DNA of 64,000 nt from Cylicocyclus nassatus (Eukaryota; Nematoda; Chromadorea; Rhabditida; Strongylidae), in assembly GCA_958299035.1 (NCBI GenBank), contig CATQJL010000223.1, positions 65,838,371 through 65,902,370 on the forward strand, read 5' to 3'. Below are positions 43,201 through 54,077 of this stretch, piece after piece. The notes beneath the pieces were generated by a model. That model saw nothing but the letters and a program-made list of their open reading frames with translations. It was not told the DNA's origin and ran no database searches. The position numbers and the translations under genes are program-made. Position 1 is the stretch's first letter. The number at the start of each line of letters is the position of its first letter.

Positions 43201-45729
43201 AGGACAAAAATAGCCGTGAAGTGTTTTGCAAAAAACAAACCCAAGATTTCATTCTCTGTAATTTTTCGCTAATCCTTCATACTTTCACTCTGTGCTCGCT
43301 TTTAAGGCGGTACCCCTTCTGCAAGCTAACGGCTATGGTTTTGCTTTTCGAAAAAATTCCAAGAAGAGTTATGAAGGTAATCATTTCTGCAGAATGCGGA
43401 GATTGAAACACTTCGCTTCCTTTCGGCTATAAATTGCAGAAAATGGGTGCCTGAAGGTGTGATTTAGAGGTGCACAGCGGAGGAAAAAACACCCTACCAT
43501 TAGTACGAAAGCGTTCGGTCGGCTAGCTCAAAGTGGTTTGTGGGTATAATAGCGGTTGCTGGATGATGGACGGCCAACTCTCAAAGTAGGCTTCCTTGTG
43601 TGACATATTCCGCTTCTTTTATAGTTGTAGAAATTTCGACCTCTATGTTCTTGGTATGCATTTTCCAAAGCCTATTTAGAATAAGTTTAACTAAGCACAC
43701 GTTTAGATGGTGCAAAAATTAAAAAATGAAAACTTCTCGAATCCCGATAAGCACAAGGAAGAAGTTTCTGTTTCTGTTGTTGCTGTTTCTGCTGGAAGCG
43801 TCTCATCTTTCTTGAATTAGTCAACGAAAAATTCTGTAATATCTCAGTACAAAGCGGAAGTACAGTCCACTTTTCTAAAATGGATAGTAACCCCAAGATA
43901 ATTTTATCTTCTTTTCCAAAGAAATTTCATTTTGCATCTGCTTTCGACACCATGCTTATTTTTAGTCCTTTGCACTATTCTCCATAATTCAGTTTTTATT
44001 CATTCTTTTTCTGTTGGTTCCACAGGTTTTTCATCGTTATCACTTTCGACGGAAATTTTATAGGGTTTCTGCAAGTTTTTAGGAGTAGTATAAAAAACTA
44101 GCCCATTTCGCACCTTCAGCTCGAAAACGAATATAACTTCTTCGGTTTTGCCAGGGAAAGGATTATTCGCCTGACTAATTATAAATTTACTTGTCCAAGA
44201 ACATATTGCGAACATTCGGCATGCTGTGGAAAATATTTTGAGGCAAGGCTGTAGAATTCTTCTTTTAGCTATTTTGATCTCGTCTAACCTTGAAAGTTTC
44301 TCGTCAACGCGCGGCTATCAGCGAGTATCGAAAACCCACTGCTTTTTTATTGTTCCAAAATGGTAGTGTTACATAAGTACGATATTGAGCTTGGGCAGAT
44401 ACTGCCTTTGCTCTTTTTTTGCCAGCGTTTCTCTGCTTCCAGAACTCTTCTATGAGCTCGTTCAAAAGCTAGTCCTTGCACAATTTTCTCGGATGATTTT
44501 TTCTTTGCAAAAAATTGTGCAATTATAGGTTTTGAGATGACATTTTTTGAAATTCAACCTGTTCCAAATCCGTACTTCAGGTAGTTAGGTGGTTTGTTTT
44601 TGGTAATGATCATGAACAAGTATCTTCGCTGCTGTCTCTTCTCTTGTTTGGTCATACACATAATTACCTTGTCGCTAATCACCACTTTTTTTCTCACAAA
44701 CAGTTCTCAATTAGTTCGGATTTCGGTACTTTTGGTACCCTGCATAAAAAATACATCTTCTCTTCAAGCGAGGCTAAGTCATGCAGTGGCGATTATTTCG
44801 AATTTTAGGGAAGCGGTTCAAAATGTTTACATTGCAGTATTTCTTTTAGCACCAAAGTAGTTCTAGTACCGACTAGACAGCACTTATCCTCTCCGATCGC
44901 ACTCAATTCATGCATGAATGCAATCCTGAAGCAGATGCCGTTAGTATCAGCTGGCCAATGTGAACATTCGCGGGCAACCAGGCAAGCCTTCTTTCCTGCT
45001 GGTATAAGGGTTGGTATCAGTTTACTAAAATTAGGTGAAACTGCGGGTAAAGTCAAGTTTCTATGGCGTCATAATTCCTCAAGCGCAATTCCTTTGATAT
45101 CTGTAGAAAAAATTCCACTTACAAGGTTTGCTCTTTGATTCAAATTAATATTGCTTTTTGAATTAGTCTAGATGATTTACGTCTCTTATGTGAAAACAAC
45201 TCTTATTCCAACGGTCCTGTATCTGAGGGTAATGTATTTGACCAAGTTTGAGTAGGTTTGTCGGACTATCAAAGTGTTACTGCGTGGATCTGTCTTTGCC
45301 GGAAATTGAATGTGTGTACTGTTCTGCGTGCATCACATTTCTTACGTCACAATAAGAGTGGGCTTGGTATGAAATGTTTGCAGACACAATTTTCTTGTTT
45401 TTCCATCAGTCAAGTTTCTGTACTTTTCCTTTTATCTGTTCAGTCAAACTCAGCAATATCAGAACAAAGAAGTTATTGAAACATTATGGGTAAATATCAA
45501 GTGAAAGCCAGTGCTTTTAGCGTGATATAATGGAAGTTTATATAGCTGGTACACTATGATTCATTCTTAAAATCGTGACGACGAGTTTGACTGCGGTCTT
45601 TGCGCACATAGGAGCATAAAATACCCATACAAATAGCATCAACTCAACGCCCAGCTCAGTTACTTCCAATGTCTGTATACTATCTTACGTAAGCAAGAAC
45701 ACCATTCGAGTAGAGGTAGAAACCAAGAA

Positions 45730-45840
45730 ATGGAAGTGCGTGCGTGTCGCGCGCGGTCGCGTCATCGTCACGATTTTTTGAATGCTCTATACATAGGTTA
45801 CTATATCTCGATGTGTATTTTCTTGTAAAAGAAAAAAATC
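45730..45840. repeat. Dispersed repeat with GTCGCGCGCGGT core, copy 2
   Basis: It matches 35345-35450 in order: GAAGTGCGTGCGTGTCGCGC, CATCGTCACGATTTTTTGAA, CTCTATA and ATCTCGATG. The GC-rich core stands out from its AT-rich neighbours. Confidence 0.6.
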
Positions 45841-46922
45841 TAACCTCTCTATGCAGTTATGAATCAAAAGAACGGAATCGAAAACGACCTGATCTTTCGT
45901 GAGCAAAATGACTACGTATTCTTAAAAACCGAAAAATTGCCTTCCAAATCTCCTTTTTTTTCAAATTTAGTTTGTGAGCCACATGGCCATTCGAACTTTA
46001 GGACTTTTTCAAAACCAGAGGCGATGACATTTTCCGCATGAGCAGTGCTGCATGTAGCAATGTCTGTAAACTGCAATTTTTCCTGCTTTAAACATTTGCA
46101 TTGCAGATATCGGTACCAGCAAGTGCAGGACTATGAACTGCTTCTAAAATGCTAATTCGAGCGTGCGGAGGTAAAAACTAGTGTACTGCAAGTATTTTCA
46201 AAACAAGTTTGGCTTTTCTACCTATTCCGCAGGTACAGTAGTGGCACAAACTTTTTCTCTTGGTGTATAAATGGAGCATATCGGCATAGGATCGCTATGA
46301 CTCCTCAAAAGGTATTTTCATCTTGCAGTTTTGAATGGTTTTGGTTCCGATTCGTCATCAGAATTTTTCAATGTGAGGTTGTCATGAAAGCAATTCCTGC
46401 TAAATTATTTCCTGTCATATTTTATCGTTCAAAATATGCAAGAGAAAAGATAGGAAAGAACATCTGTGTTCTTATGATAGTCAGTCTTTTTTTCATTCAC
46501 ATTGATTACTACAAATAATCCTGAACCATAGCAGCAATGAAAACTTGTTTAAATTTCCCCGGCCATTTTTTTACTTTCACATTTATACTGCATCTGCACT
46601 CATACTCTTAAACCGCACATATATCTTTTTAACATGCTGCATTTCTTTTATGAAACGTTATCGGCCACGCTTTATTGCCACACATAATTGCCTCCATTTT
46701 TAGCTCCCATTATGCGTTTGCAGACTTCCGCTCTGCACTTCTGCTGTTTTCGTATATCATAGCTCCCGTATGCTTGGTTGAATTGCCCTTCAAAAAAGTT
46801 AGCTTTAGTCTATTTAGACAGAACCAACAAATATTCAATGTCTACGATGTGTTGTTTTTCTAAAATTCATTCATATATGTTAGGTTGGGGTGAAAGCTCT
46901 TGCCTGATTCAGAGAAATTCTC

Positions 46923-47227
46923 AAAGGCAATGGATCAGCAGAATGGACTCTGTCAGATTTTGGTAGTGTTAGATAGTAGACCCCGAATACACCATAACCC
47001 CAATCCCACCCTCCAACTGAAGCGCTAAGTCCTGGAGGGCTTCAAAACTCCACCAGCCCCGCCCACTCAATGGAAGTGGGCGGGGCTGGTGGAGTCAGTC
47101 TTGAATCTCCATTACAGGACTTGGAGCATAAAATGGAGGGTGGGATTGGGATACGGTGTATTCGGGGAGTCTATTATCTAACACTACTAAAATCTGAGAG
47201 GGGTCCATTCTGCTGATCACTGCCTTT
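46923..47227. mobile_element. Foldback element with ~140-bp arms
   Basis: The left arm (AAAGGCAATGGATCAGCAGA onwards) and right arm (ending CTGCTGATCACTGCCTTT) are inverted copies. They share TAGTGTTAGATA, CCCCGAATACACC, CCAATCCCACCCTCCA and a central stem CCACCAGCCCCGCCCACT / AGTGGGCGGGGCTGGTGG. It is a typical long-palindrome MITE. No target duplication was established. Confidence 0.8.
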
Positions 47228-49799
47228 AAATCTATAAATCCTTTGGAAAGTAGAGGAAGGTTTACACTCTGCGGCCGTCACCCAAGCGCAGCTTATCGGT
47301 GGTTAACCCAACAAGAAACAAGCATCCAAATAAGCATAAATATCGTTGTGTATCTAAGTTTGGTCGTAAATACATCACAGTTCCGTTGATTGGTCAAATA
47401 ATCTGTATTTTTTTTTACATAGCATTTGTCCACACATCATTATGGTAGGCTTCAATTTGCATGAAAATGTTTAAAAAACTCTATAAAAAATTCATTTTGC
47501 AGGAAAATCCTTATTAGTGCACTTTTCATAGCAAAAACACAAAACATCACGTCCTGGTAAGTAGGTCAAACTTTTGATCGCGAGATCTGTTTTTGAAAAA
47601 AAATGCAGTGATAAGCGAGTTTTTTTCCTGCAGAATGACGTTTTTCATGGATTTTTTGTTTTCGAATTTTTATGCGAAATTGAAGTATGTCGCAGTATTG
47701 TATGGACAGCTACCGCATAAAAGAACTTTAACCGATTTTTTGGAGCTAGCTAGCGGTTCCTCTAATATTTTTTACGACCAAACTCAAATTTACGAAATTT
47801 TGCTAGGGCACGAAAACTTACTCTAATTAACTATTATAATGACGCGAAAACCTTCTTTTTTCTGCATGCAATGCCATAAATTGATTTTTGGGATCAAAAA
47901 CTGCTTTTCTAATTACACAAAAACTTCTGCACCAATTTGATATTTGCATCGTAATGCTACCTCGATTAGAGCCAAAACTGGACTCTAAACATATTGAACG
48001 ACTGGTTCAATTTTTGGTTGCAAGACATACATTGGAGGAAAAGTTGAAGAGGCAAGTTTTGTAGACAACTTGTCATTGCAATTAATGATGACTGAGAAAA
48101 TAACATCACTTACAGTGATCAGATGCTTCGCTTTCCATTTCCGCTGTTTACTACTTTCACTTACGATTGTGGATAACTTCTAATTAAACTTGACAAACTT
48201 GAAATGTTCATCTGCAAATCTTACGTCCGCTGCTCAGTCTGTAAGTGTATGGATTGTAAATCTACCTTTTTTTACTTTCCAATAAATTTCATCGCCGGAA
48301 ACACATTACAATCAGTGTGAAAGTATCCATCCCTAGCGATTGTAAATCTTCTCGGTTATTAACTTGCCTCCTTACTTCACTGAAACCGTTTACTTATCAA
48401 TTTAACCTTGGTAAAAGCAGGCAATTTTTCGACTAAAATGTTTATCTGGTATCTTATATTAAGTATGGTATGCGTATCTTCGCTTCGACAAAAATTCTTC
48501 AAAATTATCTTTTCTTTTCAAAGCATTTGCAACCGTTTCTATGATATTTTCTTCCCTGATGGGGACTACAAGGAAGAATCAAGGTATACGAATAATGCGT
48601 CCTGCCATCTTTCTTTTCGTTTATTTTCACAGCTTTTCGCAAAAGATGTAGCACATATTTTACTTGACATCCTTTTCCACCTCCAAGAATCGTTTCCATC
48701 CTTTTTTGGAAAGACAACATTTTATGGAAAGTAGTTTGCTGCTGCTGTTCTTAGCAAAAGGTAAGACTTTTGTGCACGAATTTTACTTTTTTCCGTTAAA
48801 AACAGGCATATGCACTCTCTAGTCTTACTTCGGAATGTTTTTTTTCGAAGATTGGTGTTTCCATGTGGGACAGCCTGATTTGCAAAGCCCCACATTGTGT
48901 CTTCTTAATCAAGATTCCATATTATTGTCTCGCGGTTAGGAAACGGAATGGTTGTACTTCTTTGATTTTATTCAAATCTTTTCCTAGTCAGGAGACAATG
49001 TGCTAACGCCAATCTAATTGGACTCACTTTTCTCGAGGCTTGCAAGATCGTTCTTGCTTTTCCTGGACGACTTATAATGTATTCACACAATGTGAACAAT
49101 CAGCTTCACACTAGATCTTATGAAATTAGTCATCAATTCATCATCTCGGATCACCATCAATCATAAAGCCGTTTACTGACTTAAAACTAGTGTTTCTGAA
49201 TGTGGCATGTTATTTTTCCTCAAATTTTGTATTTCAATTATACAATTCCGTACATATCATACTGTGCATGAAGGAAAAGAATCATATCGCGAAGATTTTA
49301 AACTGGTTATGCACACAAATCATTCATCCGTGAAATTCAGGGAAAGATGTTTCACACATGGATGGCGTTTCTCTATATTTGTTAGCAATTCCAGAGTATT
49401 ACCCGTGCTTGCGGTTCTATTTCATCTTGTAGTAAGTACATAAATATGTATTATTGTACCATATATCATTTGAAATGCAGCTGTTGTGAATAGAGTAAAG
49501 TGTAGGTGCTCGGATTGTTTTGCAACTCATTACTATCATCGGAGAAGCGACATCTTTTTGGATCACTTCGTTGAGGCCTACCATAGTGTTACAATAATTA
49601 TCAGTTCACTGTTTACAAAGCCAAGAGAGGAATTAAATTTTTAACCTTTTAAGGGTCTTGACTCTTGCTACGCAAAGTAACTCTATACTACAAATTTTCT
49701 GATTGCCCAATAATTTTGTCATAGTGGCGAAGATGGCTGCAATTTTACGTGTACCATTCAGGCAATTTTGTTCCTACTAGGGTTTTCTATCGTGCAGGC
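47228..49799. other. Gene-free stretch
   Basis: AT-rich, with only short open frames that lack motifs (47593-47826, 48408-48734 and 49207-49443, all plus). Nothing was recognised. Confidence 0.4.
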
Positions 49800-50786
49800 C
49801 AGGGCCCGGCGGGGGTGGCGCTTTCACAAGCCGGATATCGTTTTTAGCTCGAAAAAGCAAAGGGGAACTCGTTTTTGGGGTCGGGGCGGAGCCTCGGACC
49901 CCAAAAGAAAACTCTTCTTTGTTTACCGATAAACAATGCACATATCATTCTTTATTCATCATTCCTTGTTGATGCTACTGTCCTATGAACTTAGATTCCA
50001 GCAATGTGAAGATTCTGTGCTCCGATCGCTAGTCTGCCCACAGGCGGGAATTCAAATCGCAATTCTTGCAAGAGGAAAATAACAAAATAGGCTCGTTTTC
50101 AATGCACAAGTAACGATATGGCACCAAATTTGCTGTGAAGTTGGAGGACCATGAGCACAAAAAAAAGTATGGAGAATTATGAGAAACTTATGTGAATTTA
50201 AAAAATGGTAAGTGTTTTTCGAAATTAGGTGGCTCCCGCGCCACCTGGGAGCCACCTGGGGTGGCTCCCTGCTCCCCTTCACATAATTTCCCGGATTTCT
50301 TTACATAAATGTGGATTAGGTCGAGAGTATTACTACATGTTCAAATCCGCTTCCAAAACCACCAAGGCACCGCTTCGATACAGCCCCAAATAGGGTTCAC
50401 AGCGTTATGATCGGCCTCGGAAAGCGCGCTCCAATCGCAATCGGTTATTGTGAATTGTAAAGTTTCGCAGCTGAGTAATAAATGAGTAGTATCTCAGATA
50501 TATAAACGTCAAAGTTTGTGCAAATCTTGACCCTATGTTTTTTTATAGATTCCTTTGCAGATGAACCCATTGAGCTGAAACCTTGATGACCCGGGCTGGA
50601 CCAGGAAAGCCAGGTAGTACTGCTATAATAAGCGCTGAGGCCGCCCATCTTATTATTTGTGTATATCTGTTTGTCAGGGACTTACTGGGGTCAAAAATAG
50701 GGTCAAAGGGGAAGTCGTAAGAAATTTTGGCTTCAAAGGGGATATCGTTTTCAAAATTCTGAAATGCCACCTCCTGCCGGGCCCTG
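49800..50786. mobile_element. hAT-like element with CAGGGCCCGGC ends, copy 2 (987 bp, intact)
   Basis: The left end is CAGGGCCCGGCGGGGGTGG and the right end CCACCTCCTGCCGGGCCCTG. The flanking octamer GTGCAGGC is duplicated exactly at 49792-49799 and 50787-50794. The interior parallels copy 1 (8805-10066): GGATATCGTTTTT, AAGCAAAGGGGAACTCG, TCGGGGCGGAGCCTCGGA, then a GGTGGCTCCC-GGAGCCACC hairpin where copy 1 has GTGGGCAATTGCCCAC. No transposase was seen. Two copies with perfect and different duplications prove recent mobility. Confidence 0.92.
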
Positions 50787-50794
50787 GTGCAGGC

Positions 50795-52310
50795 TCCTAC
50801 ATATCCAAGTACATCAAAATAAGATTTTCCGTTTGTAACTTGCTAGTCACAGGTCAAGTCCCGCTAGAACTGTCATAACGATCATAGATAGTTTTTTTAA
50901 CCAAAGCTGAAATGCTTCTGTGTGGGCTGTCTATGGAGCACATTTTTCGTATACTCTGAATTTCTAAACTTTTTATTACCGACATTCATTATTCCTGCAT
51001 ACTTGGCTCTTATATGTATCATAAAGCAATTTTAGAGAGCTTGCATATCTTTTCAAAGCTATGTGTTAGAAGAGCAGCCATTATCTTGGCTTCGCTGATG
51101 CCCGCAGTTTCGTTGGAGTCGCGTAAATAAATGTTGTTTTCGAGGCTAGAAAAAAGCTTCTTATTTTCTTGTTTCCGTCGCATTCGCTTATTATTCTCGT
51201 TCTCTTCAATTCCATCCCCATTTTGTGTTGCTCGGAAAATATCTAGTGGCAATATTTCTCGTTTCAGGCTAATGATCGTGCACGATATTCGCTTAAAATT
51301 GAAGACAGTAGAGCTCTCCTCTTTTCATGCTCGCTTAAGCCACTAATACCTGCCTTGCGGTAACGTTATTGTTGAGACATTTGGTTTCATAGCGAATTTC
51401 AGTTCAACCAATCGTTATCCGTTTTTCCCTGGATCTATTCTGAGTGTTGAAGCAATACTTTTACCGGATACCTAACCAGTCTCAGTTTGGGAAAAATCCA
51501 TATTGTAATAAGTTGAACCTTTTAATTAAAATGTGGCATAGCAAATGAAGGGAATTTTATTCATATTTCATGTGTATGTACAATGCAGTATCGTCTTTTC
51601 AACTTTTGTTCGATAGTGCGTACGGTAACTGTTTTCAAATAATTGGATAAATGTGGTAAAAGTCGGTCCAGAATGCATTGGGTCAAATAACGTCTTATCT
51701 GCCTCTCGCTTTTCTTTTTCCCTAAAAAAGGCAATCCAATTAGATCGGTGATTTACTCTAGTCTTAAGACCTCTGAATCTGTGCCTCATGCTCATGCTGC
51801 CGCTTTGCAGGGAGGATGATTTATACAAATACCATTGTACTTTTAAGACCACTTCGCTATGATTTTGCAAAACTTGTCGCCTTTCATAAGCTAGTCTAAC
51901 TTCATAATCCGCCATTTACGCAGTTCATAGAAACTGAACAACCTAGCCTGTAAAGTAAGATCTAATTGTTAATCAAGAAATGCGCACATTGAACGTGATC
52001 AGTGACGCCAAAATTTGAAAGCGTGAATGTTATGACCATTTTGTACTCCCAGCTGTTTTTTTTTTCAAGAAATGTTATCATGCCAACGAAAACCTCATGG
52101 AGCAATTTGGTGAATGCTACAGCTACAAAATTTATGTTCTGCGAGGCCTTTGCTCGTAAAATAGCGTACGAGGTAAGAATTATGGGAGTAATCACTTACC
52201 GCAGAAAGTCCACATGCACTAGTAGAATTTCGAGAATGGAATGCTACCGAATCTTTTTTTTGGCTATAAACGCGGTGTGGTAGCGATTAACTGTGTGATT
52301 GAAGGTGCAG
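50795..52310. other. Gene-free stretch
   Basis: Open frames on both strands (for example 51568-51915 minus, 52002-52283 plus) overlap and show no motif or splice partner. No repeat ends were recognised. Confidence 0.35.
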
Positions 52311-52540
52311 TGGCGTAGCCGAGGATTGGTGACAGTAGTCGATTTTTTCTTTCTGCGTCAGTGACTTTTCTAACATTACTCTGAAAGATCGGAAATTTTT
52401 TTCTTCGGAAGAAACAGACAGGAATTTCCAAAATTTTTAGATGCTTTAGGTTTTAGGAGCTTCTCCAATGAAATTTGATCCTAGAGGGAGTGAGAATTGA
52501 ATTTGAACTTTGAAAAATACAAATTTATTATAATTATTTA
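52311..52540. mobile_element. Possible remnant of a CAGTGGCGTA-ended hAT element
   Basis: CAGTGGCGTAGCCGAGG at about 52311-52327 resembles the left end of the element at 5595-5966, and ATTATTTACAAGTAGAAAC at about 52533 resembles its internal ATTTACAAG block. The right end is not identifiable, so this is a tentative fifth family member. Confidence 0.4.
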
Positions 52541-52629
52541 CAAGTAGAAACACTTTATCTATTGATTTCTGCGATTCATTGTGCTCATATAACTCGTTTT
52601 TGGCTAAAATCAATTCCTAGCTCCGCCCC

Positions 52630-52735
52630 TACACCGTATCATTTCCGCGTGGACCAATCAGCGTCCTCCAGTATGGTAGAAAGTACGGTTTGGGCTGGAG
52701 TTCGAGTTGTATTTCTCGGCCACGAATATATCATT
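52630..52735. repeat. Dispersed repeat, GACCAATCAG / CTCGGCC type, copy 2
   Basis: It shares GACCAATCAG, a GGGC-GGAGTTCGAG block and TCTCGGCCACGAAT with 1433-1530. The copy lies outside any recognised gene. Confidence 0.5.
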
Positions 52736-53349
52736 TCAGCTACCGCTCAGGCAGTCATTTTGTGAAGGTCTCACATTTAGTCTCCTTTCGAGAAACCTAA
52801 GTATAGAAATTTACTGGAAACTTACAGCTTGTGCTCATCAGAATTAGTCGTGCTATACAGTATAGAATGTCGTTATTGTTGGTTTGACATATCTTTTTTT
52901 TCATTATTAGTACGCTGCGAAATTCGGAAAAAAAGTCTTCTGGTAAAATTATCAAAAGTAAAAAGTCTTTTCTCTTTTTCAGTCATTTTAGCTTCTGCTC
53001 CATTCTCGTAAGGCTGCAATTTTCTTCCGTGAGTAAATCATGACTATAATGTTGTACGAGGATGTTCAGACATCTGGTTTACCAGAAAAGAAGCAACGCG
53101 GGGGAGTTCTTTGTAGAGGAGAAGGCTGCTGTTCTGATGAGAATCCGTTGGAAACCAATTCTCCGTTGCTTTTTTTGCTCATGTTCCTGCTCGCGCAAGA
53201 GATTCGTTTGCAAACGCAGCGATCCGTTTCGTAAAACCTACTCGAACGAATCACACTTAATTCTTCGGGTCTTCTTATTATCCTCAGCCTACACTTGAGT
53301 TATTTTTTTCACTCCTTCTCCTTGGGAAGCATCGCATCTTACGCTACCG

Positions 53350-53460
53350 TCTTTTGACTGCTGGCACCCTATGAATAGCGCCATCGCTAATGGGCGACCG
53401 TTAGCGGTGCAATTTACCCCAAACCGAGGCGAAAATAGCTATGGCGTTATTCTCTACAAA
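53350..53460. repeat. Old dispersed repeat, CGCTAATGGGCGACCG type, copy 1
   Basis: Blocks CTATGAATAGC, CGCTAATGGGCGACCG, GGTGCAATTTACC and GCGAAAATAGCTATGGCG are matched in order at about 56231-56320 and more weakly at about 63735-63815. It defines a diverged dispersed family in the gene-poor region. Confidence 0.55.
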
Positions 53461-53875
53461 AAAAAGCACTTGCTTGGAGGTCTTCTTATTTGATGCGGGA
53501 GTTCTTTGAGGTTCGTCTGGGGCCTTTTTCTAGGTTTTTCTTGGGAACATTACAAATTGTGCCCAACCTCCATCTCTTGTTCTCTCTCCATATTCAGACA
53601 GGATGGAATTGATGAAAGTCTAAAGATTATCATACTACTAGTTTATGAGACAAAATTCCCTCATAAAATTGAGATTTTAATTTGATTTTACTCTTGCGAG
53701 TGCGGTTGAAAGGTCCTACTACCAGTAATAATTTCAAACAACATTGCTCATTGTACCGTCGTTCAAATTTCGCAAAGCCCATCTTTATGCTCGAACCTGC
53801 CAAGTTTTGTCTGAAACCATTTCAGTTATGCAATTTCCCATTTTTTTCGTAGCGCAAAGCGGCTGAAATGAAGTA

Positions 53876-54075
53876 CCCTATTTTCAGGTGTATAAGCCGC
53901 GCCCTTTTTGCTCTAAATGCGAGCAGACACAGGCATGCCGCCGCGCATATGCCTCGCGAAGCGGTCGCCTTATCGCATAATGCTCTCACTTAATGCGCTC
54001 CATGACGACAGTCAGTCTTTTGGCGTGTTCGCCTTTAGAGTGAAAAGGGTGCGGCTTATACACCTGGAAATAGGG
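53876..54075. mobile_element. 200-bp TA-flanked MITE with CCCTATTTTCAGG ends
   Basis: The inverted ends CCCTATTTTCAGGTGTATAA and TTATACACCTGGAAATAGGG continue inwards through GCCGCGCCCTTTTTGCTCT (about 40 bp in all, with few mismatches). TA lies on both sides at 53874-53875 and 54076-54077. It fits a Tc1/mariner-type MITE. The GC-rich interior includes CGCATATGCCTCGCG, similar to sequence at about 17058. Confidence 0.88.
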
Positions 54076-54077
54076 TA

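Larger units (their letters stand above)
38455..46922. other. Gene-poor stretch, 8.5 kb
   Basis: No exon chain was found on either strand. The longest frames (38485-38808 minus, 40327-40677 plus, 42236-42553 plus) lack motifs and alternate with frames on the other strand. The plus strand is T-rich. A GC-richer patch at about 42840-43010 is distinct from its flanks. A repeat at about 45730-45840 is listed separately. Confidence 0.4.

Noticed and set aside
45225..45260. CCAAGTTTGAG resembling the end of nematode spliced leader SL1
   Set aside because: Only 11 bases match. The upstream part of SL1 and the expected donor and Sm site downstream are absent, so it is not an SL RNA gene.
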